64,000 nt of DNA from Helianthus annuus (GCF_002127325.2 NC_035435.2:121205127-121269126), one strand, 5' to 3'. Shown: positions 10,693-21,808, counted from the stretch's first letter. The notes: generated by a model not told the origin, from the letters alone. Numbers and translations are program-made.

Positions 10693-13600
10693 TTACGGGA
10701 ATAGATAAGGATATTTGCGCTTCATTTCTAATTCCAGCTCCCATGTGTATTCTGGTCCTCTCTTTGAATTCCATTTGACCTTGACCAGCACTAGTCGTTT
10801 GTGTTTGAGAAACTTGACTTTTCTATCTTCGATCTGTAATGGGTTTTCTACGAATTTCAGCTTTTCGTTTACCTCTACATCTTGAAGAGGTACTACCAGG
10901 GATTCGTCTGATAAACATTTCTTGAGATTGGATACATGAAATACGTCATGTACTCCAGCTAGTTCTTCTGGTAGTTGTAGACGATAAGCAACTGGTCCTA
11001 TTCGTTGGATTACTGGAAATGGTCCGACATACCTTGGACTCAGTTTTCCTTTCTTACCGAATCGTACTACTCCTTTCCAAGGAGAAACTTTCAAGAGTAC
11101 TTTGTCTCCGACTTGAAATTCTAACGGCTTGCGGCGATTGTCTGCATAGCTCTTCTGACGACCTCGAGCCGTTTTTAGCCTTTCCTTGATCTGAGTTATC
11201 TTGTCAGTAGTTTCTTGTACAATCTCAGGACCTGATAATTGACTTTCTCCTATTTCTGCCCAACAAACTGGAGTTCTGCAGTTGCGTCCGTACAGTGCTT
11301 CGAATGGAGCAGTTTCAATGCTTGAATGATAACTATTGTTATAGGAGAATTCAATTAAGGGTAAGTGGTTATCCCAATTACCACCAAAATCTATCACACA
11401 TGCTCGGAGCATGTCTTCCAAAGTTTGTATCGTCCTTTCACTTTGTCCGTCTGTTTTGGATGATATGCAGTACTCAAATTTAGACGGGTTCCCATTGCTT
11501 TCTGGAAACTAGTCCAGAAATAGGAAGTAAAACGACTATCCCTGTCCGATACAATGGAGAATGGGACTCCATGTAAAGATACTACTTCATATACATATAA
11601 CTTGGCTAGCCTTTCCATGCTAAAAGTTTCCTTCATTGGTAGAAAATGAGCTGATTTGGTTAATCGGTCCACAATTACCCAAATCGCATCATTACCTTTT
11701 CTGGTTTTGGGTAACTTAGTAACAAAATCCATTGTTATAAGTTCCCATTTCCATACAGGCATTTCCAATTGTTGTAGTAGTCCTGAAGGTTTCTGATGTT
11801 CGGCTTTAACTTGTGAACAGGTAAGACATTTAGACACGTATTCAGCTATATTCTTTTTCATACCTATCCACCAGAAATTATTCCTTAAATCTTGGTACAT
11901 CTTATTATTTCCTGGGTGCATAGTATACCTAGATTTATGAGCTTCTAAAATTTTATTTCTTAATTCTCCTTGCTTAGGTACCCAAATTCGTTTCTTGTGG
12001 AATTTCCAAATTCCATCATTTCCTTGTTCCAATTCTTTTATGTAACTTTTCATTCCTTCAGCATCATCCTTGATTGCTGTTTCCTGAATTTCCTTCAATT
12101 GTTCCATTAAATCTACTTGTAGATTTAATCTAAGAGCACGGACTCGCTTTTGCTTTTCATGATACTTACGACTTAAGGCATCTGCGACTACGTTCGCCTT
12201 TCCTTCGTGATATTGAATATCACAGTCGTAATCGCTCAGGATTTCCATCCACCTCCTTTGCCTCATATTTAACTCTTTTTGCCCAAATATGTACCTTAAA
12301 CTTTTATGATCTGTATAAACAGTAAACTTACTTCCATACAGATAATGTCTCCAGATCTTAAGGGCAAAAATTATGGCTCCTAATTCTAAGTCATGAGTCG
12401 TATAATTTTCTTCGTGCTTTTTCAATTGCCTAGAGGCATACGCAATTACCTTCTTGCGTTGCATTAACACACATCCGAATCCTAATTTTGAAGCATCACA
12501 ATATACTTCAAAATCTTCTGTTCCTTCGGGTAAGGCTAAAATTGGAGCATTCGTCAATTGGTGCTTTAATATTTTAAAAGCTTCTTCTTGTCTAGGTCCC
12601 CATTCAAACTTAACGGCTTTACAGGTCAGCTTAGTTAACGGTACAGCTATCTTAGAGAAATCCTTAATAAATCGTCTGTAGTATCCAGCTAAGCCTAGAA
12701 AACTTCTAATTTCCATAGCTGTTTGTGGGACCTTCCATTTGGTGATTGCTTCTATTTTAGCAGGATCTATGTGAATTCCTTCGTGATTCACCATGTGACC
12801 TAAAAATTGCACTTCTTGTAGCCAGAATTCACATTTCGAGAATTTGGCGTAAAGCTTTTCTTTTCTTAATAAAGTTAAGAGTGCATGCAGATGCTCACAG
12901 TGTTCTTTCTGATTCTTTGAATAAATAAGTATATCGTCGATAAAGACAATTACAAATTTATCCAAGTATGGTTTATAGATTCTGTTCATCATGTCCATAA
13001 ATGCTGCTGGGGCATTTGTTAGTCCAAAGGGCATGACTGTAAACTCATAATGACCATACCTAGTTCTGAAAGCAGTTTTAGGTATGTCTTCTTCTTGTAC
13101 TTTCAATTGATGATATCCGGATCGTAAGTCTATCTTAGAAAAATACCTAGCTCCTTGAAGCTGATCAAAAAGATCGTCAATCTTAGGTAATGGGTATCGA
13201 TTCTTAATTGTAACTTTATTCAGCTCCCTATAATCAATACACATCCTCATCGATCCATCTTTCTTTTTCACAAACAACACTGGTGCTCCCCAAGGGGATG
13301 AACTAGGTTGTATAAATCCTTTGCTTAGTAATTCATCTAACTGCTTTTTCAATTCTAACATTTCAGTGGGTGCTAATCGATAAGGTGCTTTAGCTATTGG
13401 TGTAGTACCCGGAATTAGATGAATTCTAAACTCTACCTTTCTATCGGGTGGTAACCCGGGTAATTCTTCTGGAAAAACATCTGGGTATTCTGAGACTACA
13501 AGGATGTCATGAAGTTCTTTACTTTTAGTGTTAATGATTACGGAAATCATATACACCATTTCTTGTTTCCTTAAATAACTAGCCAATTTCATTACTGAGA

Positions 13601-15191
13601 TGAATTTCAGTGGCTTTCGAGGTCTATCTCCTGTAATCAAAATCACCTCTCCTGTGGGGGTTCGAATTTCTACGGAATTCTTATCACATAGGATTCGAGC
13701 ATGGTTGGCTACTAACCAATCCATTCCTAATACCACATCGAATCCGGCTAATTTCATGGGTAACAAATTTGCGGAAAACTTATGGCCTAATAGTTCTATT
13801 TTTCCTTCTTGCAAAACTTTATCTATGTTAACAGAATTACCTTCTGCCGTTTCAACTGTAAAAATTTGCCTAAGGGTGGTTAAGGGTAACTTAAGAGCTT
13901 GGCAAAATGAAGTATTAACAAAACTTTGGTTTGCACCAGAGTCAAATAATACTTTTGCAAACATGTCGCGAACTAGGAACGTACCGGTTATCACATCTGG
14001 GATGAGTTCGGCTTCTTGAGTTGTTAGCTGGAATGCTCGTGCATTCTTCTTAGTAGTTCCATCGGTCGTTTTACCTTTGTTGTCTGTTGGTTTAGCTAGC
14101 TTAGGACATTCTGGTCTAAAATGTCCGGTTTCTCCGCAGTTGAAACAGACTGTTGTCTTCTTTCTACAATTTTCTTCACGATGTCCTGCAACTTTACAAA
14201 AGTTGCAGATTATATTGCATATTCCAAAATGATTCTTTTTGCAACTTCTGCAAAAAGTCGGATTTGCGGATTGCCTCATTTCTCTCTTTTTGAACTTATT
14301 ATTATTATTACCCACACGAAATCCTTGGGTAATCTTTTGAGCCAATTCTTTCTTTCGATCTTCTTCTCTTGTGCGTACTAGTTCATCGGTTAAAGTATTA
14401 GCTAATTCCACAGCATCGTCAATAGTACGAGGTCTTGCAGCCTTAATGATGTTACGGATTTCACTAATTAGTCCCCAAATATAGCGAGAAATGAGTACCG
14501 GTTCTGGCGAAGCCAGTGTTGGTACCACTCTAGCATATTCAAAGAATGTCGAAGTATAACCGCGACACTCTACACCTACCATACGATGGCTTAAGAACTT
14601 ATTCGCCATTTGTTCTTTTTCATATTCGGGACAAAATTTTCTTTCTACAAGATTCTTAAATTCTTCCCAGTTCATAGCATAAGCCATCCTTCTTCCTTTT
14701 GCTTGTAATATTGTGTTCCACCACTCTAGCGCCCCTTCTTTGAACAAATTCGACGCATACATGACCTGATCTTCTTCGGCACACTTACTTATTGCAATTA
14801 CTGCTTCGGTTTTCTCTAACCAACGCAGTACTGCAGTTGCTCCTTCGTTACCTGCAAATTCAGCAGGTTTGCAAGCCAAAAATTCTTTGTAAGTGCAACC
14901 AGGCGTTGCAGCTTTCATTTTCTTAGGAGGTGGAGCCTGTCGTGGATTATTATCGTCATGATTGCCGCCTACATTTACACTATGACTAAAATTGTCTTCC
15001 TGGGTACGTTTACTAGGAATGATTTGTTGCGGTTCAACAGGTTTCTGAGCAGCAGCCATGATTACTTGAATAGCATTGGCTATCCCTTGAGTAATAATAT
15101 TTTCTATGTCTTGTCTAGTCATATATTGGTTTTCCTGATTTTGCTCAGATTGATTCCCTTCATTTACTGGTTCATTACTGGCGTTTTCCAT
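10693..15191 (-). pseudogene. Tekay-2 gag-pol polyprotein with one frameshift
   Basis: A single long frame starts most plausibly at the ATG at 15189-15191 (MENASNEP); an in-frame upstream ATG at 15281 exists. In order it shows a retrotrans_gag domain, two CCHC knuckles ([28 protein letters not shown]), protease [18 protein letters not shown], RNase H YCDAS and YTDHKSL, integrase zinc finger ([11 protein letters not shown] ... CLTC), and integrase Asp in MDFVTKLPK and SDRDSRF. A one-base loss near 11455-11460 shifts the frame after STAYHPK, and the old frame stops at 11394. The remaining integrase C-terminus is open in another frame (10693-11421) and ends in the chromodomain-like [16 protein letters not shown]. 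Apart from that shift no stop is seen in about 1,500 codons, so inactivation looks recent. Confidence 0.93.
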
Positions 15192-15464
15192 CTGATAATT
15201 ATTATAGATATAACTATTAGTATCAAATGATTGTAAATAAAACAATTGCAAGTAATCACATAAATCTTTTTCACAACACATATATATATAGCCAAAATTG
15301 TCGATGTTTCGACTTCTATTTTGATTTATAGGTTATATAAGCATCCATACACACTGTTTATCTTACAATGTTTTATTTCTCATTTTACAGAGTTAGATTT
15401 TTACTATTACTATTATGATACAGACACACTTCCCACCTCGCTATCCTTTGGTCAACTGGCAGTT

Positions 15465-16196
15465 TTAGTAGCGACGCTCCCTCTCGTCGTACTTCCAGGA
15501 TATTTGTTCTCCCATTTCCCCGATCCTATTCCCTGTACCTATCAGCTCTTCACCGAACTGACGAAGTTCGGCTAAGGTTTCGTTGCTCATTGGAGGATTG
15601 GGGAACGGTTCTGGATCAAACTGTGGGAGGAAGGAATAAGGACTATTGATCATATTTTGGAATTGCCAATCATTCGTCCACCATTCTTCCATTTGGCCTA
15701 AAGGTCGAGTGTGGATTAGTGGGTCTGGAATAGCTGGTTCCAGATTTACGGGAAGTTGGTTTTCGGCAGGGTAAGGATAAAGATTATTGTGGATAGGGCT
15801 AATGACATCACAATTTGCCAGTAAACGGTCTATTTCGTCTTGAAATGTGATTTCTTCAGGTTGTCTAGAGCTCTCTCCAATTTCTATTCCTTTTTGTTTA
15901 GAATCTTTCCTGATTTCTATCTCTGCTGGCTTAGAATTTTCTCCGGTTTCGATTCCTTTTCCTTTGTCTATAGGGTTTTCTACTTTGGGAAGTTTCCTAG
16001 TGGCTGGCTTTCTCCTGCGCACTTTCCTCCATCCTACATATCTTCTTCTATTTTTAGGTTTTGCTTTTTCCAGCGGTGGAGCGTGGAATTCCAGGGGTTC
16101 CTCTATGTCAGCAATATAACCAGTAAAGTCGTGAGAGACTTCAATTGATACTGGGTAGAGGTTGAGATTCTGAAATGCTTCCGAGATCTCACTCAT
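15465..16196 (-). CDS. Extra ORF upstream of gag in Tekay-2, unknown function
   Basis: This is a stop-free frame of 252 codons from an upstream ATG at 16223, or 243 from MSEISEAF at 16196, which I prefer as a compact start. It lies on the coding strand between PBS and gag, about 270 bp upstream of the gag ATG. The N-terminal third holds a strongly basic bipartite cluster (KPKNRRRYVGWRKVRRRK) that looks like a nuclear localisation or nucleic-acid-binding signal. The middle has two related KGIE-x-GE repeats in a charged linker. The C-terminal half is Pro/Trp/Phe-rich (QMEEWWTNDWQFQNM) with a final helix-like ELRQFGEELIGTGNRIGEMG. I recognise no domain. Extra ORFs occur in some plant LTR lineages, but none with a known function matches by eye. 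The frame survived as well as gag-pol, which suggests it was selected while the element was active. Confidence 0.6.
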   Translation of the reverse strand: MSEISEAFQNLNLYPVSIEVSHDFTGYIADIEEPLEFHAPPLEKAKPKNRRRYVGWRKVRRRKPATRKLPKVENPIDKGKGIETGENSKPAEIEIRKDSKQKGIEIGESSRQPEEITFQDEIDRLLANCDVISPIHNNLYPYPAENQLPVNLEPAIPDPLIHTRPLGQMEEWWTNDWQFQNMINSPYSFLPQFDPEPFPNPPMSNETLAELRQFGEELIGTGNRIGEMGEQISWKYDERERRY

Positions 16197-16492
16197 GCTG
16201 TGTAGCATATATGCAAAATGCACAAAAATGCTAAGTTAAAACTTTGGAACAAAGTTTAACAAATAAACATTGAAGTTTTATTGCATACTAATTTGTACAA
16301 GAGACAACATGAAAGAGAACACACTAGGATTTAGTTATTTATTTACTGGGTAGTAATTTTCATGCTTATTGATAGTTTAGAGGTTTGCATTCTCTTCTAC
16401 GGTAGCTAGCATATAAAGATTTGCCCATTTTTCGTCTAATTCGTCTTTCCAAGGTGGATTATTGCCTAATTCCTGGATTTCTAGATTAAACC

Positions 16493-16690
16493 TCACTTTC
16501 TTGACTTGGGGTTTCTGGCTTTTCCTAATAATCGAATTTCTTTTCTCTGGTGTAAGAGGATTCTCATATTGTGCTTTCCGGACAAAAATTCCTTCTTCCA
16601 GGGTTGCTGGGTATTTGGAGGAAGAGGTTTTTTTTCCGTGGGTGCAGTATCTAATTTGTGGTAGATGGCAGAAAGCCTTTGTTTACCCAT
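16493..16690 (-). other. Small ORF just downstream of the Tekay-2 PBS
   Basis: 65 codons, Lys/Arg-rich (MGKQRLSAIYHKLD start), about 100 bp after the PBS and before the larger extra ORF. It could be a leader ORF or a 5' exon of the extra protein, or chance. There is no domain. Confidence 0.25.
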
Positions 16691-16795
16691 ACTGTAACTA
16701 ACAAATAACTAATTAAAACACATAATCACAAAATGGCAATTTAAGTATTCCTCAAATAATTTAATAGACTTAAATCAGTAGTAAGCTTATAACAG

Positions 16796-16809
16796 TGGCT
16801 CTGATACCA
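16796..16809 (-). other. Primer-binding site of Tekay-2
   Basis: The minus strand reads TGGTATCAGAGCCA, a perfect match to the initiator tRNA-Met 3' end, eight bases after the LTR end. Confidence 0.9.
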
Positions 16810-17981
16810 CCTTTTCCTGTCACGGCTCTCGGCCCCGGTTTGACCCGGTCCAGAGCCGCGAGACAGGAAATCCCGTGGTATTTAATTTAGGCGACAGCGA
16901 AAGTCTTTTTAATACAGGATCTTTTAATACTAAAACACCCGTTTAATATATTACATAAAGTTTAGGGATAAAATCCCATAATTTACAATAAGATGATTTA
17001 ACAGGGAAATCTTTATTTTTCAAAACATGTTTCTTTATTTATTTACATTGAGCCATTTCTCTAAGCTTGCAGTGCTTCACGACACTTTTCTTGGATCACA
17101 ACAGATCACCTGAAACATGTTTGAAAAAGGTTTTGTCAGCGGGGAAATACTGAGTGAATCATTCTTTTTATGTAAAAATCATGTTTAGTTATAATTTACA
17201 GTATTAAGAGCGATTACAATGTTTCTACATGTCAATCAACTACCCACAGTATTTGTCACTCGACTTGTTTCGGTGACTGTGGTCATATCACTGTTGGGTT
17301 CGTTCACCCACAAATGACGTCAATCACTATTAGGTCCGTTCACCTAAAAGTGACGTATCATGATTTAGGTACGCCAACCTAAACTGATAAACACTAGTAA
17401 TGTGCACAATACTCCACATACCGGCTGTAATTGAAGACTACAAAGACTTAATCCCTGTAATTATAACTTTGGAAAATAATTTGGAGTATTGTAAAACAGT
17501 TGATAAAAAGAGAATGACTTACATTGCAGATTTAACGAGCAGAGTATAAGCCTACTGATTAACCTTTGATTTAACCTAATTTAAACAACAATGTACACAC
17601 AAACGGGTTAGTAACTAATACAGCAGTTACGACAATTCACGAGATTAAACCCTCACAACGATCAACAAAGTGCAATACTCAATAATTCAACGGATTCACA
17701 ACGAATAACAGAGCATAGTCCGAATTCGAACAGCACTCAAATATTCAAGTCGAAATCACGACGAATAACAAAGTATAAGCTCAATTTGAGCAGCACTCAA
17801 ACAATCGTTGGATAGTTATAATCGATCGGACGTTGAATCGTAATAGCGATCGAGTTATTACCCTGATTGCGGCAGCGATTCGTGAATCGTGTGTGTTAAT
17901 TGTACTGTTGTTGCTATAACTCGACGTACACTTTGAGAATTGACGTTGTTCCAAAGACAGAATTCAAGTCCCGAAGTCTGC

Positions 17982-17989
17982 TATTTATA
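17982..17989 (-). promoter_or_regulatory. TATA box of the Tekay-2 5' LTR
   Basis: The minus strand reads TATAAATA in an AGTATAAATAGCAG context. The plus-strand relative at 63367-63374 has the same context. Confidence 0.65.
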
Positions 17990-18007
17990 CTAATTTTTTG
18001 GACCTCG

Positions 18008-18046
18008 CTTACGGACCGTAAGCCCTTTTCCCTTACGGTCCGTAAG
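18008..18046 (-). promoter_or_regulatory. Paired palindromic motif upstream of the Tekay-2 TATA box
   Basis: CTTACGGACCGTAAG (18008-18022) and its complement CTTACGGTCCGTAAG (18032-18046). Each has 7-bp arms round one base. In minus orientation they lie about 20-60 bp upstream of the TATA box. The same 15-mer is in two other LTRs of this window. Confidence 0.6.
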
Positions 18047-18339
18047 GGAAGCAGTCTATTTATAGGGTGGCTAGGTTCGGGACTAGGCTTGCTGACTTGA
18101 CAATTTTGCGAAATTCTAATTTGACAACGAATTATTTAGATAATCGTTGGCTAGGTTTTACCCCCCCTGAGTTTTAGGGGCCCTGATCCTGATTCCGATT
18201 GTTCTGGAAATTTTGGGATTTATGCAGAATCACTTGGGTGTCTCAATTAGGGTTTCCTTAATAGGCAATTATCACCCTAAGTATTAATTTTAATGAGAGT
18301 TGTTACACGATAAGCAACGCGTAAAACGAATACAAGTGT

Positions 18340-18960
18340 TGATGGGTCGAACAACCTGGTCGATCGAATGGTAGGTTCGATCGGATGGGTTGTTCGTTCG
18401 GTTTGACAGTCCGTTCGGACAGCCTGTTCGGTCGGCCGGTGGGCTCGATCGGTTGGGCTGTTCGAGTGGATTGTTTCTTCCTTTGTGTAGGATGTGTTTG
18501 TGTATGATGGCTTGTCCTTTTGAAGTTTTCGTTGTAGTATTCGAGAACATTGAAGTGTCCTTACCTTTCAGGTCGATCGATCGAACGGGCTGTTCGATCG
18601 GCCGGCTTAACCGGTCGGTTAGGTACTTCAGTAATAAGTCCTCAGCAGGATGTCACCTGATCAGACAGCATGTTCGATCGGGTGGCACTCCAATACGTCG
18701 AACGAGTTGAAAATCGATTAAGTGTTGAAGCATAGTATCTCATGATCCAAAGAGTAATTCAAATCAAGCCGTAGTTCGATCGAACAGCACTTCGTTAATA
18801 CTAGACTTCATGAAATTGTTAAAGTGTGGGGCCATGTGCTAGCCGATCTGCTGGCCTGGTCGATCGGCTGACATGTCCGATCGGTTGGGCCGTTCGTTCG
18901 AACCGCCTGTCCGATCGGTCAGCATCCTGACCTGGTCGGCCTGTTCGTCTAACACTTGGT
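18340..18960. repeat. Array of CGATCGG/TTCGATCGG motifs, block 1
   Basis: Dense degenerate repeats built on GGTCGATCG, TTCGATCGG and GGCTGTTCG, spaced irregularly (clusters 18345-18470, 18565-18620, 18665-18700, 18775-18960). The core CCGATCGG is self-complementary. Confidence 0.7.
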
Positions 18961-19595
18961 TGTTCTGATTGCTTGACGTTATATCGAGGTATTTTGACAA
19001 CGAGTTGAACCATGGAACCTTCGTTCTTACTTGTTTCCCCTGCTCGGACAGGAATCACCCAAGTCCGGCCGGTGAACTGTTCGGAACGGTAGTTTGACGT
19101 TTAACCCGAAATCGGTGAACCTCGTGGATAGAATCCCGAATCTCGAACCGCACAACTACTAGAGTGATTAGTGAGTGGGTTCAAGCTCCGTTTCTACCGA
19201 TTTGAAGGCATTGAGTGTAAAAGAGTTGAAAGAAAGTTGGAAAATCCATCTTTCAATCTTTTCCACCGTGCATATGTGTAGATCTGTGGTAGATCTTTGT
19301 TTGTTTATGTGGAAATCGGTTAGATCCAAGCTATTCTTGGTGGGTTGAGGCCAAAACATGAAGTTCTTCAAGAACACCATGATGACATCATCCTAGAATG
19401 CTTGAATCTTGATGATTTCACGGTTAAAAGTTAAGATTTTAAAGATAGAAAGGTGTAGGAGTGTGTATAGATCAAGAAAGTACAACAATTAGGATGAAAT
19501 CTTACCGGGTTTGAGAGAAATCTGAGGAAAAGTGAAGAGCACGAGCTGGTCGGTCAGAGAGTTTCCAAAAGTGGAAAGAATGACAATGACAGGGC

Positions 19596-19603
19596 TATTT
19601 ATA
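19596..19603 (-). promoter_or_regulatory. TATA box of the Tekay-1 5' LTR
   Basis: The minus strand reads TATAAATA within AAGCCTATAAATAGCCC, just downstream of the second CGATCGG block. Confidence 0.6.
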
Positions 19604-19624
19604 GGCTTCCCAAAGAGGAAAGGG

Positions 19625-19735
19625 CTGGCCGATCGGCCGGGCATCCCGATCGGACAGCCTGCTCGATTGGACAGTCCGTCCGATCAGCTGGGCTGTTCGA
19701 TCGGCTAGGAGCCTGATCGATCAACAACCTGTTTC
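19625..19735. repeat. CGATCGG motif array, block 2, upstream of the TATA box
   Basis: At least six CGATCGG or CGATCAG-type motifs in 110 bp, directly upstream (minus orientation) of the LTR TATA box. Placed like promoter elements. Confidence 0.6.
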
Positions 19736-20283
19736 GAGTGTTCGGTGCGATGATTTTTGATATTTCGATTTCGATTGAAGATGATACGAATACGATAGAG
19801 TTTCCTATTCAAATTACTTTTAATCCCAACCACTATATCTACATACAAGCATCTATATTTCACACTATCTTTTCGCCACCATTTATCATAATTCGATTTC
19901 GATTGAGTTCGATTGAGTTCCGAGTTTCGATTCGAGTTTCGATTGATTACCACACATCACATAAAGTAAACATGCACAAGTAACACATAAGGCACACACA
20001 CACGTATACTAACACCAGAATTCGCGTAATTCGAGTTTCGAGTTCGATGATGATTCGATTAGCTTGATTATTGATTGATTGACTTTATCGCATTGTTACT
20101 TCTTACTATTCACAGTCGTTAGCGTTTCACATCGATTTAAACATTCGATCACTTTGATTAATAACACTTACTCAACGTAATACAACTAACAGAAACACCA
20201 ACATAGAATTGACTAACTATAGTCAAAGAAGTCAATCTTGACTTTGACTTTGACTTTGACATTCGGTAACACGGGGTGTTACA

Positions 20284-21098
20284 GTAATGTTGTCTACATC
20301 ACATCATCCCCATACTCAATCAATAGCTTGGTTATGGGTGAGATTTACTGGGTTTGGTTGCTGTTGTTGTTGGCCTTGCGTGGAAACTTGAGTAAAAGTA
20401 GAGTTAGTATATCAAGGGTGTTTAATTTAAAAATGCAAATAATTCTTATGGACTATTAGATTATAAGTTTAAATGGATGAGATTGAATAGTGAAATTTCT
20501 ATAAACTGTGTTTTATTTTTAATGATTGATTTAATAGCACATGGATAAAAATGTAATATCACTGTATTTTATATTCAGAAACTCACATGCAAGTTCTTTT
20601 CCATCTTTTTTAAACGTCAATAATTTTTTGTACGTGATTGTTTTTCCAGAATTCACACGATAATAACGACCATTTTTTAATCTTTAATATGAGTACTATA
20701 GTATTATACGTTTAAACTAGGCGTTTTTAGTCTAAGGTGTTTTCGGTTTTGTTTATTTGAGGTGATTTATTTTGTAGGTAACAAAAGGTTCATTATGTAA
20801 TGTTTTATTAGTAGCATGTAGATGGTGTTTTATTTTGCAGTTAACAAAAGGTACATGATGTTATATTTTGCATATAACAAATGGTAATAGTGTTTTATTT
20901 CACTGAAACAACTGAACAAGGTGTTTTTACCACAATTAAAGAATTGTCTAATTACTCTTATACCTTTTACCCTAATTAATAATGATGGCCACATGTTAAG
21001 TTCTCAAGGCCTTTTGGAGTTCTTAGGAGTCTAAGTTTTTGTTAAGGAACATCTACCAATCATCACATACAATATTTATAAATTACCAATTATCAACA
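20284..21098. other. AT-rich spacer, no gene seen
   Basis: Contains three diverged copies of a TTATTTTGcaGTTAACAAAAGG-type unit of about 40-45 bp at 20765-20900. No credible coding frame. Confidence 0.5.
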
Positions 21099-21515
21099 TG
21101 TAACACCTCGAAATTTTGTGTTCAATAAATAAATGACCCGTGTCAAATACGACAAAATATTATAAACCCGGATTTAATTAAGATATGCGGGAGGATTTTC
21201 GAATATGTCGACATGTTAATTTTATACCTCTGAGCGACTTCGTTATTATAAATCCCGAGACCCCAAGCAAATTATAAGCACTTAATCTAAATCGGGTCAT
21301 TAGTAATAATTAAAAGGATCTAAGATAATAGTTGGGTCTTAAGAAAATAATAAAAGACAATCATCTAACCAAGAGCCCACCTTTCTTACAAACCCACATT
21401 GCATAATAGGCAAACATCTGGTCAGGTATGGGCTAAAGGCAACCCCTCAAAAATTATTAATGTCAAGTTGACTATTCAAACCTTGAAAGGTTATTTTTTT
21501 TGCCACTGATGATCG

Positions 21516-21624
21516 CTTACGGACCGTAAGGGTTATGCCTTACGGACCGTAAGGAGGGTGAAGGGGTAAAAGTTTTCCGCCACAGGCTTACGGACCGCAA
21601 GGCCCAAGCCATACGGTCCGTAAG
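21516..21624 (+). promoter_or_regulatory. Four palindromic CTTACGGACCGTAAG motifs in the solo LTR
   Basis: Copies at 21516-21530 and 21539-21553 are exact. Those at 21587-21601 and 21610-21624 have one change each. Successive pairs can form longer hairpins. They lie 175-285 bp upstream of the TATA box. Confidence 0.6.
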
Positions 21625-21799
21625 CGATGCCCAGCGACAGAAAGTTGGCTGTTGGCTGTGTAAAACGGTAAACAATAAATGTAGAGATCTTCCAAAGATA
21701 TGGGCGACCTCTAAACACCTCCTAGGACCCAGGGACACTTGGTGATCATCCAAGGACCCTTGTAGACCTTGTTGTGATGATCTTGATGATCCACATTGC

Positions 21800-21808
21800 C
21801 TATAAAAG
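21800..21808 (+). promoter_or_regulatory. TATA box of the solo LTR
   Basis: CTATAAAAGG context. The GTGCAACAAG and CTCACACCTTCTC tract that follows is a plausible initiation zone. Confidence 0.55.

Larger units (their letters stand above)
9771..18307 (-). mobile_element. Tekay-2: nearly intact Ty3/gypsy chromovirus-type element
   Basis: This 8.5-kb element is nested in the Tekay-1 5' LTR and flanked by a perfect CGATA duplication (9766-9770 and 18308-18312). On the minus strand the order is 5' LTR (18307-16818), PBS, extra ORF, gag-pol, PPT, 3' LTR (10656-9771). The LTRs differ at roughly 15-20 positions over the shared 886 bp by eye, so it is much older than the LARD at 37557. One frameshift in integrase breaks an otherwise open 4.5-kb gag-pol. 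Confidence 0.95.
16818..18307 (-). repeat. Tekay-2 5' LTR, full length 1490 bp
   Basis: On the minus strand it starts TGTAACAACTC at 18307 and ends GCCGTGACA at 16818. It carries a TATA box and paired palindromes in the section missing from the other LTR. A diverged plus-strand relative begins at 63049. Confidence 0.93.
1..20283 (-). mobile_element. Tekay-1: decayed Ty3/gypsy chromovirus-type LTR retrotransposon
   Basis: On the minus strand the order is 5' LTR (20283 down to 8932), PBS, leader, gag, protease, RT, RNase H, integrase, PPT, 3' LTR (99 down, leaving the window). The first 99 bases repeat at 20197-20283, giving the common LTR start TGTAACACCCCGTG (minus strand). The integrase C-terminus has a degenerate chromodomain-like end ([16 protein letters not shown]), which suggests the Tekay/Del lineage by family knowledge. 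Two later elements split it, at 4271-7256 (in gag) and 9771-18307 (in the 5' LTR). Several nonsense codons make it coding-dead. GTAAT at 20284-20288 would be one target-site copy; the other lies outside the window. Confidence 0.85.
18313..20283 (-). repeat. Tekay-1 5' LTR, 5' portion (U3 and start of R/U5)
   Basis: Starts TGTAACACCCCG at 20283 on the minus strand. It holds a TATA box at 19596-19603 and two blocks rich in CGATCGG-type motifs. Open frames in those blocks follow from the motif composition and are not genes. Confidence 0.85.

Noticed and set aside
1012..15281. Endogenous pararetrovirus instead of LTR retrotransposons
   Set aside because: Integrase, tRNA-Met PBS, PPT, LTRs and 5-bp target duplications are all present, and movement and coat protein signatures are absent.
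12454..15575. Plus-strand frames antisense to Tekay-2
   Set aside because: Same reason; codon pattern belongs to the minus-strand polyprotein.
18290..19058. Open frames on both strands in the CGATCGG blocks
   Set aside because: They arise from the repeated stop-poor motif inside an LTR and overlap on both strands with no domain.
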